The notes under the pieces: generated by a model
Told to the model about the DNA's origin: nothing
The model's input: only the letters and a program-made list of their open reading frames with translations
Database searches by the model: none
Assembly: GCA_000940995.1 (NCBI GenBank)
Contig: CP005974.1
Location: forward strand, 3,224,001 to 3,288,000
DNA: 64,000 nt
DNA from: Photobacterium gaetbulicola Gung47
GTDB lineage: Bacteria; Pseudomonadota; Gammaproteobacteria; Enterobacterales; Vibrionaceae
Direction of reading: 5' to 3'
Translations under genes and position numbers: made by a program
Shown here: in pieces, positions 51,991-60,695 of the stretch
Position numbering within the stretch: position 1 is the first letter of the stretch
Layout of the letters: the number at the start of each line of letters is the position of its first letter

Positions 51991-52302
51991 TTAAACCGGC
52001 ATATTCATGAGCTCTTTGTACGCTTCGACCATTTTATTGCGCACCTGAACCGTTGCCTCGAAGGCAACGCTCGACTTGTTTCGCGCGATCATGACATCAG
52101 ACAAGGAAACGCTGCGGTCACCTTGGTCAAAGCGTGTGGCTAGCTCACTGGATTGAGATTGGAGTTGGTTGACACCTTTAATGGCATCGCCCAGCATCGC
52201 CCCGAAATCTGCACTGACCTGCTGCCCCGTCGCCGGGCGGGAAGCATTGGACGCTTCCAGTTTCATCGCCTGCATTTCGGCCTGAAGTCCATTTACTTTC
52301 AT
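51991..52302 (-). CDS. fliE: Flagellar hook-basal body protein FliE
   Basis: This 103-residue protein joins the MS ring to the rod. The C-terminal half with S-L-S-D-V-M-I-A-R-N-K-S-S-V-A-F-E-A-T-V-Q-V-R-N is characteristic (quoted in part). GGGAGAG precedes the ATG. It is the first gene of the fliE to fliJ series, 93 bases after flrC. No clear -24/-12 promoter was found in that gap, so transcription may come from flrBC or from a divergent site. Confidence 0.94.
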   Translation of the reverse strand: MKVNGLQAEMQAMKLEASNASRPATGQQVSADFGAMLGDAIKGVNQLQSQSSELATRFDQGDRSVSLSDVMIARNKSSVAFEATVQVRNKMVEAYKELMNMPV

Positions 52303-52395
52303 TTGTCTCTCCCACCCGTCAAAATAGTGTCAGTCAGATTTCTTTAATAATATGATTACGTTAAGTATGAAGGATTTCGTCCGTCATTGCGGTGG

Positions 52396-53829
52396 TCAAA
52401 CTGGGATATCTATCCCAGCATCACGCATTTTTGCCAATTTATAGCGCAATGTTCTTGGGCTGATGCCAAGTTTTTCCGCGACATCCTTGCGGCGCCCATC
52501 GCAGGCACGAATGGTGTCTAGAATAATCGAAAACTCTTGTTCCCGCAGCTCATTTCCTAACCCATCCGCAGGCATGGCGCTTTTGGCCTTATCCGCAACC
52601 TGCTGCTCTGTAGCAATATTTGGCGCTACCGTACCGTCGTCGCTTTCCGAAGGAGCGCCGACCGTTGGCGCGAGCAATGTCTGCAAGCCGTCGGCCTGCA
52701 ACCAATCGAGCCCCTCCAGCAAAATATCAGACTCCGCCACCAGGTGGCCCTGACACAAAATCAGCGCGCGCTGGATCACATTGTCGAGCTCACGGACATT
52801 GCCCGGCCAGGTGTACTGCTTGAGCTTGCCGACCGCCGCGGGGGAAAGCTCCGGCACCGGCTGCCCCTGCTTTGTACAATGGCGCTCCATCAAGTACTGG
52901 GCCAGCGGCTCGATATCACCCGGGCGTTCGGACAGGGCCGGCCACATCAGCGGGAAAACATTGAGACGGTAATACAAGTCCTCGCGGAAATGGCCCTTGG
53001 CGACATAGTCTTTGAGATCCCGGTTACTGGTTGCCAGCACCCGAACATCGAGCTTGATACTCTTACGGCTGCCCAAGCGCTCCACCTCACGCTCCTGCAG
53101 CACCCGCAGTAGCTTGGCTTGCAAGTTCAAATCCATTTCACTGATTTCATCGAGCAAAATCGTCCCGCCCTGGGCTTGTTCAAACTTACCGGGACAGGCC
53201 TGAACCGCGCCGGTAAACGCCCCTTTTTCATAACCGAACAAGGTCGCCTCCAGCATATTTTCCGGAATGGCGGCACAGTTAATGGCGACAAAAGGCCCGT
53301 CACTGCGGTTCGAGCTGTGATGAATATAACGCGACATCACTTCCTTGCCCGAGCCGCTCGGGCCAAGCACCATCACGCTGGCATCGGTCTTAGCGACTTT
53401 CTCGGCCAACGCCAATAGCTTGAGGGATTTCTCATCGGCCGCGATCGTCTGGCCGCTATCATTGCTCACTGGCGCATAACGGCTAACCATATTGAGCAGT
53501 ACTTCCGGAGCAAAGGGCTTGGCCATATAGTCAATCGCGCCCTCTTTCATTGCCGACACCGCATCTTCAATGTTGGCATAGGCGGTCATCAGCAATACCG
53601 GCAACTTCGGCCAATGCTGCTTGATACTGCGAAGCAGACCCAGGCCATCCATCCCCGCCATCTGGACATCCGACACCACGATATCAACCGTGTTGGCCTT
53701 GAGCCGCAGCAGGGCCTGCTCGGCACTGTCGGCTTCGAGCGAGTGGTAGCCGGCCAAGGCCAGTGTATCAACCAAGGCTTCTCGCAAACCCTCGTCATCT
53801 TCGACGACTAACACACGGCTTGGGTTCAT
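52396..53829 (-). CDS. flrC: Sigma-54 flagellar response regulator FlrC
   Basis: This 477-residue NtrC-type activator has a receiver domain (phosphoacceptor Asp in V-S-D-V-Q-M), an AAA+ domain with G-P-S-G-S-G-K-E and the sigma-54 contact G-A-F-T-G-A, and a Fis-type helix-turn-helix (A-E-K-L-G-I-S-P-R-T-L-R). Phosphorylated by FlrB, it activates mid-class flagellar operons, fitting the sigma-54 promoters at fliK and flhA. Its last codons lie in a perfect inverted repeat (52401-52418). It overlaps flrB by four bases. Confidence 0.95.
   Translation of the reverse strand: MNPSRVLVVEDDEGLREALVDTLALAGYHSLEADSAEQALLRLKANTVDIVVSDVQMAGMDGLGLLRSIKQHWPKLPVLLMTAYANIEDAVSAMKEGAIDYMAKPFAPEVLLNMVSRYAPVSNDSGQTIAADEKSLKLLALAEKVAKTDASVMVLGPSGSGKEVMSRYIHHSSNRSDGPFVAINCAAIPENMLEATLFGYEKGAFTGAVQACPGKFEQAQGGTILLDEISEMDLNLQAKLLRVLQEREVERLGSRKSIKLDVRVLATSNRDLKDYVAKGHFREDLYYRLNVFPLMWPALSERPGDIEPLAQYLMERHCTKQGQPVPELSPAAVGKLKQYTWPGNVRELDNVIQRALILCQGHLVAESDILLEGLDWLQADGLQTLLAPTVGAPSESDDGTVAPNIATEQQVADKAKSAMPADGLGNELREQEFSIILDTIRACDGRRKDVAEKLGISPRTLRYKLAKMRDAGIDIPV
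52401..52418. other. Inverted repeat at the flrC 3' end
   Basis: CTGGGATA (52401-52408) and TATCCCAG (52411-52418) form an eight-base-pair stem with a two-base spacer, inside the last flrC codons. The minus-strand RNA continues with TTTGACC. It may be a weak terminator, a 3' end stabiliser, or chance. Confidence 0.45.
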
Positions 53830-54935
53830 AGGGTCACTCCTGTCGGATCCAATTGATGTTCATTGTGTTTTGATTCTTGTCGCGGCTCGGTATTCGAGCT
53901 ATCTGCCTGCGGCACGGACAGGGTAAAGCACGCCCCTTTGCCAAGCTCAGATTCCAGCGTCAGCCTGCCCTTGTGGGCATTGGCAACCATCTGCACCACG
54001 GCCAGCCCAAGCCCTGTTCCCTGCTTGCGGGTGGTATAAAAGGGCTCCAATATTTTTTGCTGCATTTCCGGGGCGATCCCCGGCCCGTTGTCCAGCACCG
54101 CCAGATGGATCCAGCCCCCCTGGGCAACCACTTTGACCGCGACCCGGCACTGCTTACCGGCCATCTGGATAGCATTGGTGATCAAGTTACTGATGGCGCT
54201 GGCCAGCGCATTGGCATTGCCCAGTAACGTCAGGGATTCGTCGTCACAATCAATGCTGAAATCAACCTGGCTATTGATCACCTGCGCTTCAACCATACCG
54301 TCGAGCTCATTAAGCAAGGTCTCCAGGGTAAAGCACTCCACCACCTTGTTGTCTCCGCCCTTGGCAAACAACAGCATGTCATTGACCTGTTTTTCCAAGT
54401 CATGCAGGCGATCAACCAGCTTGCCCTGAAAGCGCTCACGCATCGGCAGAGTCAGGTTGGGTGCCGCCAAGTTGGAGGCATACAGCATCGCGCTGGAGAG
54501 AGGCGTCCTAACCTGGTGCGCCAAGGAGGCAACCATCTTGCCGAGCGACGACAACCGCTGCATCTCGCTGACCCGGGACTGCAACAAACGGGTTTCTGTC
54601 ATATCAGTGATAAAAATCAACTGGCCGCTGTTTGACGCCGAAATGGCCAATCTTACCCTACGGCCATTTTTCAATGAAATCTCATGGCCATCATCGTCAC
54701 GGGGAGAGAAAGCGCGCTGAATCACATCAACCCAGCGTTGATCCTGCAGCGGCTCACCAAGCAATCGAATGGCTTCAGGGTTGGCCTCACGGACAATGCC
54801 GCCAGAATCCAAGAAGATCACCCCGGAAGGCATCACCTCTAGCACCTGCTGGTAGCGACTGACCTGTTGTGACAATGTGCCCAAAGCCGAACTTGTACTG
54901 TGCGGGGTACTCTGAGCGGGCTGATTATCATCCAT
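53826..54935 (-). CDS. flrB: Flagellar sensor histidine kinase FlrB
   Basis: This 369-residue cytoplasmic kinase has a PAS domain (about 25-115), a HisKA domain with L-A-H-Q-V-R-T-P-L-S-S (phosphorylated His near 139) and an ATPase domain with N-L-I-T-N-A, D-N-G-P-G-I and G-L-G-L-A-V-V. No membrane segments are present, as expected for FlrB. It passes phosphate to FlrC. A sigma-54 promoter lies at 55035-55050, consistent with control by FlrA. Confidence 0.95.
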   Translation of the reverse strand: MDDNQPAQSTPHSTSSALGTLSQQVSRYQQVLEVMPSGVIFLDSGGIVREANPEAIRLLGEPLQDQRWVDVIQRAFSPRDDDGHEISLKNGRRVRLAISASNSGQLIFITDMTETRLLQSRVSEMQRLSSLGKMVASLAHQVRTPLSSAMLYASNLAAPNLTLPMRERFQGKLVDRLHDLEKQVNDMLLFAKGGDNKVVECFTLETLLNELDGMVEAQVINSQVDFSIDCDDESLTLLGNANALASAISNLITNAIQMAGKQCRVAVKVVAQGGWIHLAVLDNGPGIAPEMQQKILEPFYTTRKQGTGLGLAVVQMVANAHKGRLTLESELGKGACFTLSVPQADSSNTEPRQESKHNEHQLDPTGVTL

Positions 54936-55034
54936 GGAAAACCTAAAACTAAAATTGGGTTTATCACGACGCGTAAAGCAAAGTGGTGTGTTTAGTGCGA
55001 TACACCCAGCAATACACTGTCAAAAAATGTGTAA

Positions 55035-55050
55035 TGCATGAATAGTGCCA
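55035..55050 (-). promoter_or_regulatory. Sigma-54 promoter of flrBC
   Basis: The minus strand reads TGGCACTATTCATGCA, with the full TGGCAC at -24 and GC ten bases after GG. The start lies near 55024, about 90 bases before flrB. In Vibrio, FlrA with sigma-54 drives flrBC. Confidence 0.85.
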
Positions 55051-55093
55051 AGATTATATCTTTATTATCAGCACTTTATCTACAAGAAGGGAT

Positions 55094-55120
55094 ATAAAAA
55101 GGCGCCAATAAATTGGCGCC
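55094..55120 (-). terminator. Terminator after flrA
   Basis: GGCGCCAAT (55101-55109) pairs with ATTGGCGCC (55112-55120) around a short loop. On the minus strand it is followed by TTTTTATAT. It lies 22 bases after the flrA stop, and separates flrA from the sigma-54 promoter of flrBC. Confidence 0.88.
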
Positions 55121-55142
55121 AGAAAGAAGGTCGTATTTTTGA

Positions 55143-56582
55143 CTAGCGGCTCAGGCCATATTTGCGCATTTTTTCAACCAATGTGGTTCGGCGCATACCC
55201 AGCATATCTGCGGCTCGGGCCACAACGCCGCCCTGCGCTTCCAGTGCCTGGCTGATCATGTCTACTTCCAGCTCGGCCAGCATTTCTTTCAGGTTCACCC
55301 CTTCCGGCGGCAAATCGCTGTGATTCTGGATATTGTCGAGTTCCGACGCTTGGCTGCTGAACATGTCCGCCAAGGCCAGCCTTTCATGATCATCCACCGA
55401 CATAAAGCTCTCTTCCGGCTGGAATTCAGGGAACTGGCTGTAACGGTACTTCATCGGCAGGTGGCTGATATCCACCATTTCACCCGGATAAAGAATGATC
55501 AAACGCTCAACCAAATTCGCCAATTCCCGGATATTTCCCGGCCAGTCATGCTCCATCAGCGAGGTCACGGCACGCGGGGTAAAGTGAATGGGCTTGGCAC
55601 CCTGGGCTTCCATCCGCGCCAACAGCTCCTGCAGCAACAGTGGAATATCTTCCATCCGCTCGCGCAGTGCCGGCATTTCAATTGGGAACACATTCAACCG
55701 ATAGTAGAGATCTTCACGGAACTTCTCTTCGGCAATCATGGATTCAAGATCGCGATGGGTCGCCGCCACAATGCGCACATCGGCTTTGATGGTCTCGCTC
55801 CCCCCCACACGCTCGAAGCAGCGCTCCTGCAATACCCGTAGCAATTTCACCTGCATCGACATCGGCATATCGCCAATCTCGTCCAGGAACAGGGTGCCAC
55901 CTTCAGCCAGCTCAAAACGGCCCTTGCGCGCCGAAACCGCGCCGGTAAATGCCCCTTTCTCATGGCCGAACAGCTCGCTTTCCAGCAAATCCGGCGGAAT
56001 TGCACCACAGTTGACCGGGACAAACGGCCCTTTGCCGCGCGTCGAGTGATAATGGATATTACGTGCGACCACTTCTTTGCCGGTACCCGATTCGCCAAAG
56101 ATCAGCACACTGGCATCGGTCGCAGCAACCTGCTCCATCAAATGGCGGATCTGACTGATCGCTTCGCTGCGGCCAACCATGCTGCGGAACAGGGTGTTTT
56201 TACGGCCAAATGTAGGCATCTGGAAAGTTTGCTTACCCAGGAACTCTTTGCAATGGCGGAAGGCATCCATCAACTGGCCATAGTGCAATGGCTTATCAAG
56301 ATTGCCTACATAGTTGGGCAATGCCGCGAGCTCATTTTCATGCTCGCCCATCGAGATCACCGGAATATGATGATGGGTTCGCAGAAAATTCAGCAGATTG
56401 GTTAGCGACTGGCTTGAAGAAACCTTACCGAGTAAACACGCGCCCCACTCTTTTTCCCAGTGCGAACTGTTAACCTCTTGAGACGAATAGGCCTCATATT
56501 GCTCACCGATAAAGGTAAGGATCACGCTTAAATCATGGCGATGCTGTTGGTCATCATCAACAACGAGGGTATGAACTTGCAT
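55143..56582 (-). CDS. flrA: Master flagellar regulator FlrA (FleQ family)
   Basis: This 479-residue sigma-54 activator at the top of the polar flagellar cascade has a FleQ-type N-terminal domain lacking a standard phosphorylation site. L-F-R-S-M-V-G-R-S (residues 131-139) corresponds to the LFRS region that in FleQ and FlrA contributes to c-di-GMP binding. The AAA+ domain has G-E-S-G-T-G-K-E and G-A-F-T-G-A, and the Fis-type helix-turn-helix is A-A-D-M-L-G-M-R-R-T-T-L. Monocistronic, it ends in its own terminator. Its first target here is flrBC. Confidence 0.95.
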   Translation of the reverse strand: MQVHTLVVDDDQQHRHDLSVILTFIGEQYEAYSSQEVNSSHWEKEWGACLLGKVSSSQSLTNLLNFLRTHHHIPVISMGEHENELAALPNYVGNLDKPLHYGQLMDAFRHCKEFLGKQTFQMPTFGRKNTLFRSMVGRSEAISQIRHLMEQVAATDASVLIFGESGTGKEVVARNIHYHSTRGKGPFVPVNCGAIPPDLLESELFGHEKGAFTGAVSARKGRFELAEGGTLFLDEIGDMPMSMQVKLLRVLQERCFERVGGSETIKADVRIVAATHRDLESMIAEEKFREDLYYRLNVFPIEMPALRERMEDIPLLLQELLARMEAQGAKPIHFTPRAVTSLMEHDWPGNIRELANLVERLIILYPGEMVDISHLPMKYRYSQFPEFQPEESFMSVDDHERLALADMFSSQASELDNIQNHSDLPPEGVNLKEMLAELEVDMISQALEAQGGVVARAADMLGMRRTTLVEKMRKYGLSR

Positions 56583-56815
56583 AGAAAAGAGTTTGCCTGC
56601 CTACTTAAGAGTTATTTCGTGCTGGCATTATCGACATTCATATTAAAATTATGAAAAGAACTGCGTAATGCGACGAGAAACCACTTCAAATCTAATCTGA
56701 CCATTGTAATTAAAGTACAGAATAAGGCAACCAACGGGGGGCAAAAGCTGTGAAGCTATCCCAATGAATAGCAAGCCAGAGATAGCTTTGGGGCAAAAAG
56801 CGAAGTAAAGAGTTG

Positions 56816-56846
56816 AGCAAAAACTTCACAATAACATTGTGAAGTT
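56816..56846 (-). terminator. Terminator after fliS
   Basis: AACTTCACAA (56822-56831) pairs with TTGTGAAGTT (56837-56846) around TAACA. On the minus strand it is followed by TTTTTGC. It closes the flaG-fliD-flaI-fliS series seven bases after the fliS stop. Confidence 0.88.
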
Positions 56847-56853
56847 TCTCCGA

Positions 56854-57249
56854 TTATTCCGCCAGATGGTGATATTCAGCAGGAATTTGCTCCCATGCTG
56901 ATTTGATCTCACGCAGCAGGTCAACCACCTCGGTGAAGTTGTCCGGCTTGTTGTTCGAGCTGCCGTCAATAACATGGCGCATCATGAAATCATACAGGCT
57001 ATCGAGGTTAGTCGCGATATCACCACCATCTTCCATCGACAGGCTGTCGCGCAATGTACCGATGATCGCCAGCGCCTTAGACACTCGCTCACCTTTCATT
57101 GCCACATTGCCCTGCTCCATGGCCGCCTTGGCCTGGATCAAACGCTCAATCGCCCCGCCCAGCAGCATCAATACTACACGGTGCGGCGACGCACTGGCCA
57201 ACTGAGAATTAACTGACACTTGTTTATATGCCTGAAGTGAACCACGCAT
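56854..57249 (-). CDS. fliS: Flagellin chaperone FliS
   Basis: This 131-residue helical export chaperone for flagellin has the typical N-terminal Y-K-Q-V-S-V-N-S-Q-L-A-S-A-S-P-H-R-V-V segment followed by L-M-L-L-G-G-A-I-E. It prevents early filament assembly. It lies 13 bases after flaI and is the last gene of its series, ending at a strong terminator. Confidence 0.95.
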   Translation of the reverse strand: MRGSLQAYKQVSVNSQLASASPHRVVLMLLGGAIERLIQAKAAMEQGNVAMKGERVSKALAIIGTLRDSLSMEDGGDIATNLDSLYDFMMRHVIDGSSNNKPDNFTEVVDLLREIKSAWEQIPAEYHHLAE

Positions 57250-57262
57250 AACTATTTCCTAT

Positions 57263-57556
57263 TTATTTTTGATACATTTTGTAGACAGACACGGATTTCT
57301 TGCCTTGCTTGGCGGTCAATAACTTCTGTCTAATTCGGGCTTTATTCTGTTCTAGCAGCGCTTTCAGATCGCGGGTCCGCTGCTGGACATCCTCAAACGT
57401 CTCCCGGCTTAGTTTCTCCCGGTCTGCCAGGATCATCTTGACCCGCTCATGCCTTGCCGCAACCAGTTGCTCGAGCTGCTCGGGGAAATCATCTGGATAC
57501 TCATCGAGTGCGAGAAGGGCTTCGATCTGCTTCTCTAAAATGGTTAGTTCTTTCAT
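57263..57556 (-). CDS. flaI: FlaI, FliT-like flagellar chaperone
   Basis: This 97-residue protein is mostly helical and highly charged, with a basic C-terminal tail ending K-K-S-V-S-V-Y-K-M-Y. Position between fliD and fliS matches FlaI of vibrios, the presumed counterpart of FliT, which chaperones the filament cap FliD. Sequence alone gives few diagnostic residues; size and gene order carry the assignment. Confidence 0.85.
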   Translation of the reverse strand: MKELTILEKQIEALLALDEYPDDFPEQLEQLVAARHERVKMILADREKLSRETFEDVQQRTRDLKALLEQNKARIRQKLLTAKQGKKSVSVYKMYQK

Positions 57557-57565
57557 GTTTCAACC

Positions 57566-58966
57566 TTAGAACACCAGCAAGCTCATCATAGTATTCAGTT
57601 CATTGTTCATTTTGTAGATGGCGGCATCCATAGCCGACATCTGTTTGTAAGTCCGCTCTTCATACGCTTCCATTCGGCGATCGAGCTCTCGCTGATCATC
57701 TTCCAGGCGGCGCTTTTGCCCCTCAAGAGACTCTTCCCGGTTGGTCAGCGTACCTTCACGGCCAACATAGGAGTCCATCAGTTTATCGACTTCTTTCAGA
57801 AAGCCGTTTTCACTGGCGAAGAACTGGTTGAAGGCGGCAAAATTCTCATCCAACGCATCATCGAGCATGTCGTCATCGATTTCCAACACCCCTTCACGAG
57901 TGGTAGTCACACCGAAATCAGACAGATAGAACTTTTCACCGTTAACATCCACCGGCGAGTTCATCAGGGTCCGCATCTGCCCAATAAAGGAGCGGGTAAT
58001 GCTGTCACCAACCAGTGGGCCGCCGGTTTTCTCTTCGACATCATATTTTGACATTTCCTCAACCATCTCGAGGAAACCGTTGTAGCTCTCGGTGAATGAT
58101 TCCACCGCGCCTTTGGCCTTGGCGGTATCATTGCTGATGGTGATATCGACTTTCTTTATATCAATGTCATCACGGCCGCCGCCTATGGTACCGGTCAGCT
58201 TTTCGACATTGAGCTTGACCCCATCAATAACATTATCGAATTCATTGGTATCACTGGTTGCAGTAAGGAAATTATCAATCAGAATTTCTGCATCCAATGC
58301 TTCCTGCATCTGGTCCATATCAGGGTTTGCCGTTGGATCGGCCGGATCAAACCCCAGGGTAGCCAGATCACCGTTGGCATTTGAGGCATCAATGGTGATG
58401 GTGTTCGCCGCCCCGGTTTTGTCACTAGTAAAGACGATATGGGCCTGGTCACCGATGGTTATCGTCGTCGCGTTGATCCCCGGATTGCCGTTGGCGTTAT
58501 TGATCGCATCCACCACGTCCTTCAGGCTGCTCTTTGCCGGGTCAATCGTCACCGTCATGCTTTCGCTGCCAAGCGAAAACACCAGTTCACCGTCACCCAG
58601 GCTGGCACTCGGGTCGGCGTCCAAGCCATTTGCGCTGACTAAACGGTGGGATTGGGCAAGCTGGTTGATTTCAATCGAGTAGTTACCGTTCTGGGCATGG
58701 CTCTCTGCGCTGACCTTGAGATAGTCGTTTTCCGAGCTCACCGCTTTCTTGCTGAGGAATACTTCCTCCTCATCGAATTCTTCAAACATATCCTGCATCT
58801 CGGACATGGACGAGTTGACCTGCCCGTAGGCACTCAAACTCACTTCCACTTCCTGCATCTGTTTGTCGATACGCTGTTGCTTGGGCGTGCGCTCCGCTGC
58901 CACCAGCATATCTGTCATGCCAGCAACGTCCAGACCCGAACCTAAACCACCAACCGATAACCCCAT
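57566..58966 (-). CDS. fliD: Flagellar filament cap protein FliD
   Basis: This 466-residue cap protein promotes flagellin assembly at the filament tip. The N-terminus G-L-G-S-G-L-D-V-A-G-M and the coiled regions at both ends are typical, with the variable domains between about 90 and 330. At 466 residues it is of enteric size and shorter than the larger FliD of some vibrios. It starts nine bases after flaG. Confidence 0.94.
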   Translation of the reverse strand: MGLSVGGLGSGLDVAGMTDMLVAAERTPKQQRIDKQMQEVEVSLSAYGQVNSSMSEMQDMFEEFDEEEVFLSKKAVSSENDYLKVSAESHAQNGNYSIEINQLAQSHRLVSANGLDADPSASLGDGELVFSLGSESMTVTIDPAKSSLKDVVDAINNANGNPGINATTITIGDQAHIVFTSDKTGAANTITIDASNANGDLATLGFDPADPTANPDMDQMQEALDAEILIDNFLTATSDTNEFDNVIDGVKLNVEKLTGTIGGGRDDIDIKKVDITISNDTAKAKGAVESFTESYNGFLEMVEEMSKYDVEEKTGGPLVGDSITRSFIGQMRTLMNSPVDVNGEKFYLSDFGVTTTREGVLEIDDDMLDDALDENFAAFNQFFASENGFLKEVDKLMDSYVGREGTLTNREESLEGQKRRLEDDQRELDRRMEAYEERTYKQMSAMDAAIYKMNNELNTMMSLLVF

Positions 58967-58975
58967 GCGACCCCT

Positions 58976-59380
58976 TTACACCTTCTGGCTGAGCGAGACT
59001 GGCGGATACTTTGCCAGGCTTTCGTTAATATCTAGCAATTCTTGTGCCGGAACTTGGCGGATCACCTCACCACTTGCTTTATCAATAATGATAACAATAG
59101 GATCGCCACCTTCATTGTCCACTTCAAACTTCAATTCACGATTGACATTCTGGAAGTACATGGCCATTTTTTCCGCCATTGCCTCGTCGGGCTGCGGCCG
59201 AGACGTTTCCCCCTGCGCGTTGGCCGTTTCATCGGAAACGAGGGACGTTTCTGGCTGCTTGGTAAGATTGATATTTTTTTGAGCCGTATTGATGTCACGA
59301 CCGGAAGAAGAAGTATCGTTAGGATTGGAGGAGGTGGTGACTGGTATTGGCCGCATAGGGCTGTCAGGTGGAATCTCCAT
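58976..59380 (-). CDS. flaG: Flagellar protein FlaG
   Basis: This 134-residue protein has a polar, Ser/Thr/Asn-rich N-terminal half and a conserved C-terminal domain with L-K-F-E-V-D-N-E-G-G-D-P-I-V-I-I-I-D (quoted in part) and G-E-V-I-R-Q-V-P. FlaG influences filament length in related bacteria. The frame is open to 59419, but that would place the start inside the flagellin terminator; GAGGG before the ATG at 59380 fixes the shorter form. Confidence 0.9.
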   Translation of the reverse strand: MEIPPDSPMRPIPVTTSSNPNDTSSSGRDINTAQKNINLTKQPETSLVSDETANAQGETSRPQPDEAMAEKMAMYFQNVNRELKFEVDNEGGDPIVIIIDKASGEVIRQVPAQELLDINESLAKYPPVSLSQKV

Positions 59381-59400
59381 ATTTTCACCCTCGTACAATG

Positions 59401-59434
59401 GTAAAAAGGCATGGCACACTTTGCGCCATGCCTT
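59401..59434 (-). terminator. Terminator after the flagellin gene
   Basis: AAGGCATGGC (59406-59415) pairs with GCCATGCCTT (59425-59434) around a nine-base loop. On the minus strand it is followed by TTTTTACC. It lies 15 bases after the flagellin stop and just before flaG, so flaG depends on read-through or a hidden promoter. Confidence 0.85.
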
Positions 59435-59448
59435 AGAGGACTAGATGA

Positions 59449-60624
59449 TTACAGTAGGCTCAATGCCGCCTGAGGGTTCATTTTAGCCTGAGCAAGAATC
59501 GACGTTGATGCCTGCTGAAGGATCTGGTTCTTGGTCAAATCCGTGGTTTCTTTGGCAAAGTCCACATCCTTGATTCGGCTGTTAGACGCTGTCACGTTCT
59601 CACTCACGTTGGCCAGGTTATTCAGGGTGTGGTTGAAACGGTTCTGTACCGCACCCAGTTCTGCACGCTGGTCATCAATCGAGGCGATACCGGCATCCAG
59701 GGCATAAACCGCTTGCTGGGCACCAGCTACAGTAGTGACGTCCAGATCGCTCAGCATGTTTTGGCCGCTGTCTGCAGCACCTACTGCAATGTCTGTCAGG
59801 CCTGTAGCAACGGCAGTGCCACCTTTAGCTGCTGCAGTAACGGCAAGCGTAGTACCTGCAAGGTCATTGTCTGCAATACCAGTGATGGAAATATCACCTG
59901 AAGTCTCATCAAGCGCTGCCACCATACCGGTACCACTCATGCCCGAGTTGATCGCATCGACAATACCAGCAGAGTCTGTGGTACCACTTAAGTCAATGGT
60001 CTTGTCAAATGCAGCAGAGCCAGTACCAGAACCTGTGATAGTAATACTACCACCAAGCATACCCGCCGCCGCACTTGCCTGGATTGCACCCGCGGTGGCA
60101 GCAGCCCCCTCCTGGCCGAGATTATCGACTGAAATATCACCAAGGGACATGCTGATGGTTTCGTTTGCCGCCGCACCGACCTGGAACTGCTGGGTACCGT
60201 AAGTACCGTCCAGTAGCTTCTGGCCACCGAAAGTCGTGGTTTCAGAGATACGGTTAAGTTCTGTGGTTAGCTGATCCATTTCTTTCTGGATAGCACCGCG
60301 GTCTTCGTCAGAGTTCGAGCCGTTGGCAGCCTGCAAAGACAGGTCACGCATACGCTGCATGATGTTGGTCGATTCCTGCATCGCACCTTCAGCTGTCTGG
60401 GCGATAGAGATACCGTCGTTGGCGTTACGCATTGCAACGTCAAGGCCGTTAGTCTGGCTGGTTAGACGGTTAGAGATTTGCAGACCCGCCGCATCATCTT
60501 TGGCACTGTTGATACGCAAGCCGGAAGACAAACGCTCCATGCTGCTGCTTACGTTGTTTGTTGCTGAACCTAGGTGACGCTGGGCCGTCATCGCTGAAAC
60601 GTTAGTATTTACGGTAACAGACAT
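59449..60624 (-). CDS. flaA: Flagellin
   Basis: This 391-residue polar filament subunit has the conserved N-terminal domain (V-N-T-N-V-S-A-M-T-A-Q-R, L-R-I-N-S-A-K-D-D-A-A-G-L), a Gly/Ala/Ser/Thr-rich central variable region (about 170-290) and the conserved C-terminal domain ending Q-A-L-S-L-L. AAGGAG precedes the ATG. It is the only flagellin in the window. A near-consensus sigma-28 promoter lies upstream and a strong terminator downstream, so it is monocistronic. The letter in the gene symbol follows Vibrio usage by position and is tentative. Confidence 0.95.
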   Translation of the reverse strand: MSVTVNTNVSAMTAQRHLGSATNNVSSSMERLSSGLRINSAKDDAAGLQISNRLTSQTNGLDVAMRNANDGISIAQTAEGAMQESTNIMQRMRDLSLQAANGSNSDEDRGAIQKEMDQLTTELNRISETTTFGGQKLLDGTYGTQQFQVGAAANETISMSLGDISVDNLGQEGAAATAGAIQASAAAGMLGGSITITGSGTGSAAFDKTIDLSGTTDSAGIVDAINSGMSGTGMVAALDETSGDISITGIADNDLAGTTLAVTAAAKGGTAVATGLTDIAVGAADSGQNMLSDLDVTTVAGAQQAVYALDAGIASIDDQRAELGAVQNRFNHTLNNLANVSENVTASNSRIKDVDFAKETTDLTKNQILQQASTSILAQAKMNPQAALSLL

Positions 60625-60695
60625 ATTTCGCTCCTTGTTGAGTTACAACCCAGCCTAAGCGGGGGTAAATATCTCTTTTTTGTTAAGTACTTCTG

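Noticed and set aside
52370..52410. Possible -24/-12 promoter for fliE
   Set aside because: The only correctly spaced candidate has AG instead of GG at -24 and CCGC at -12, too weak to report as a site.
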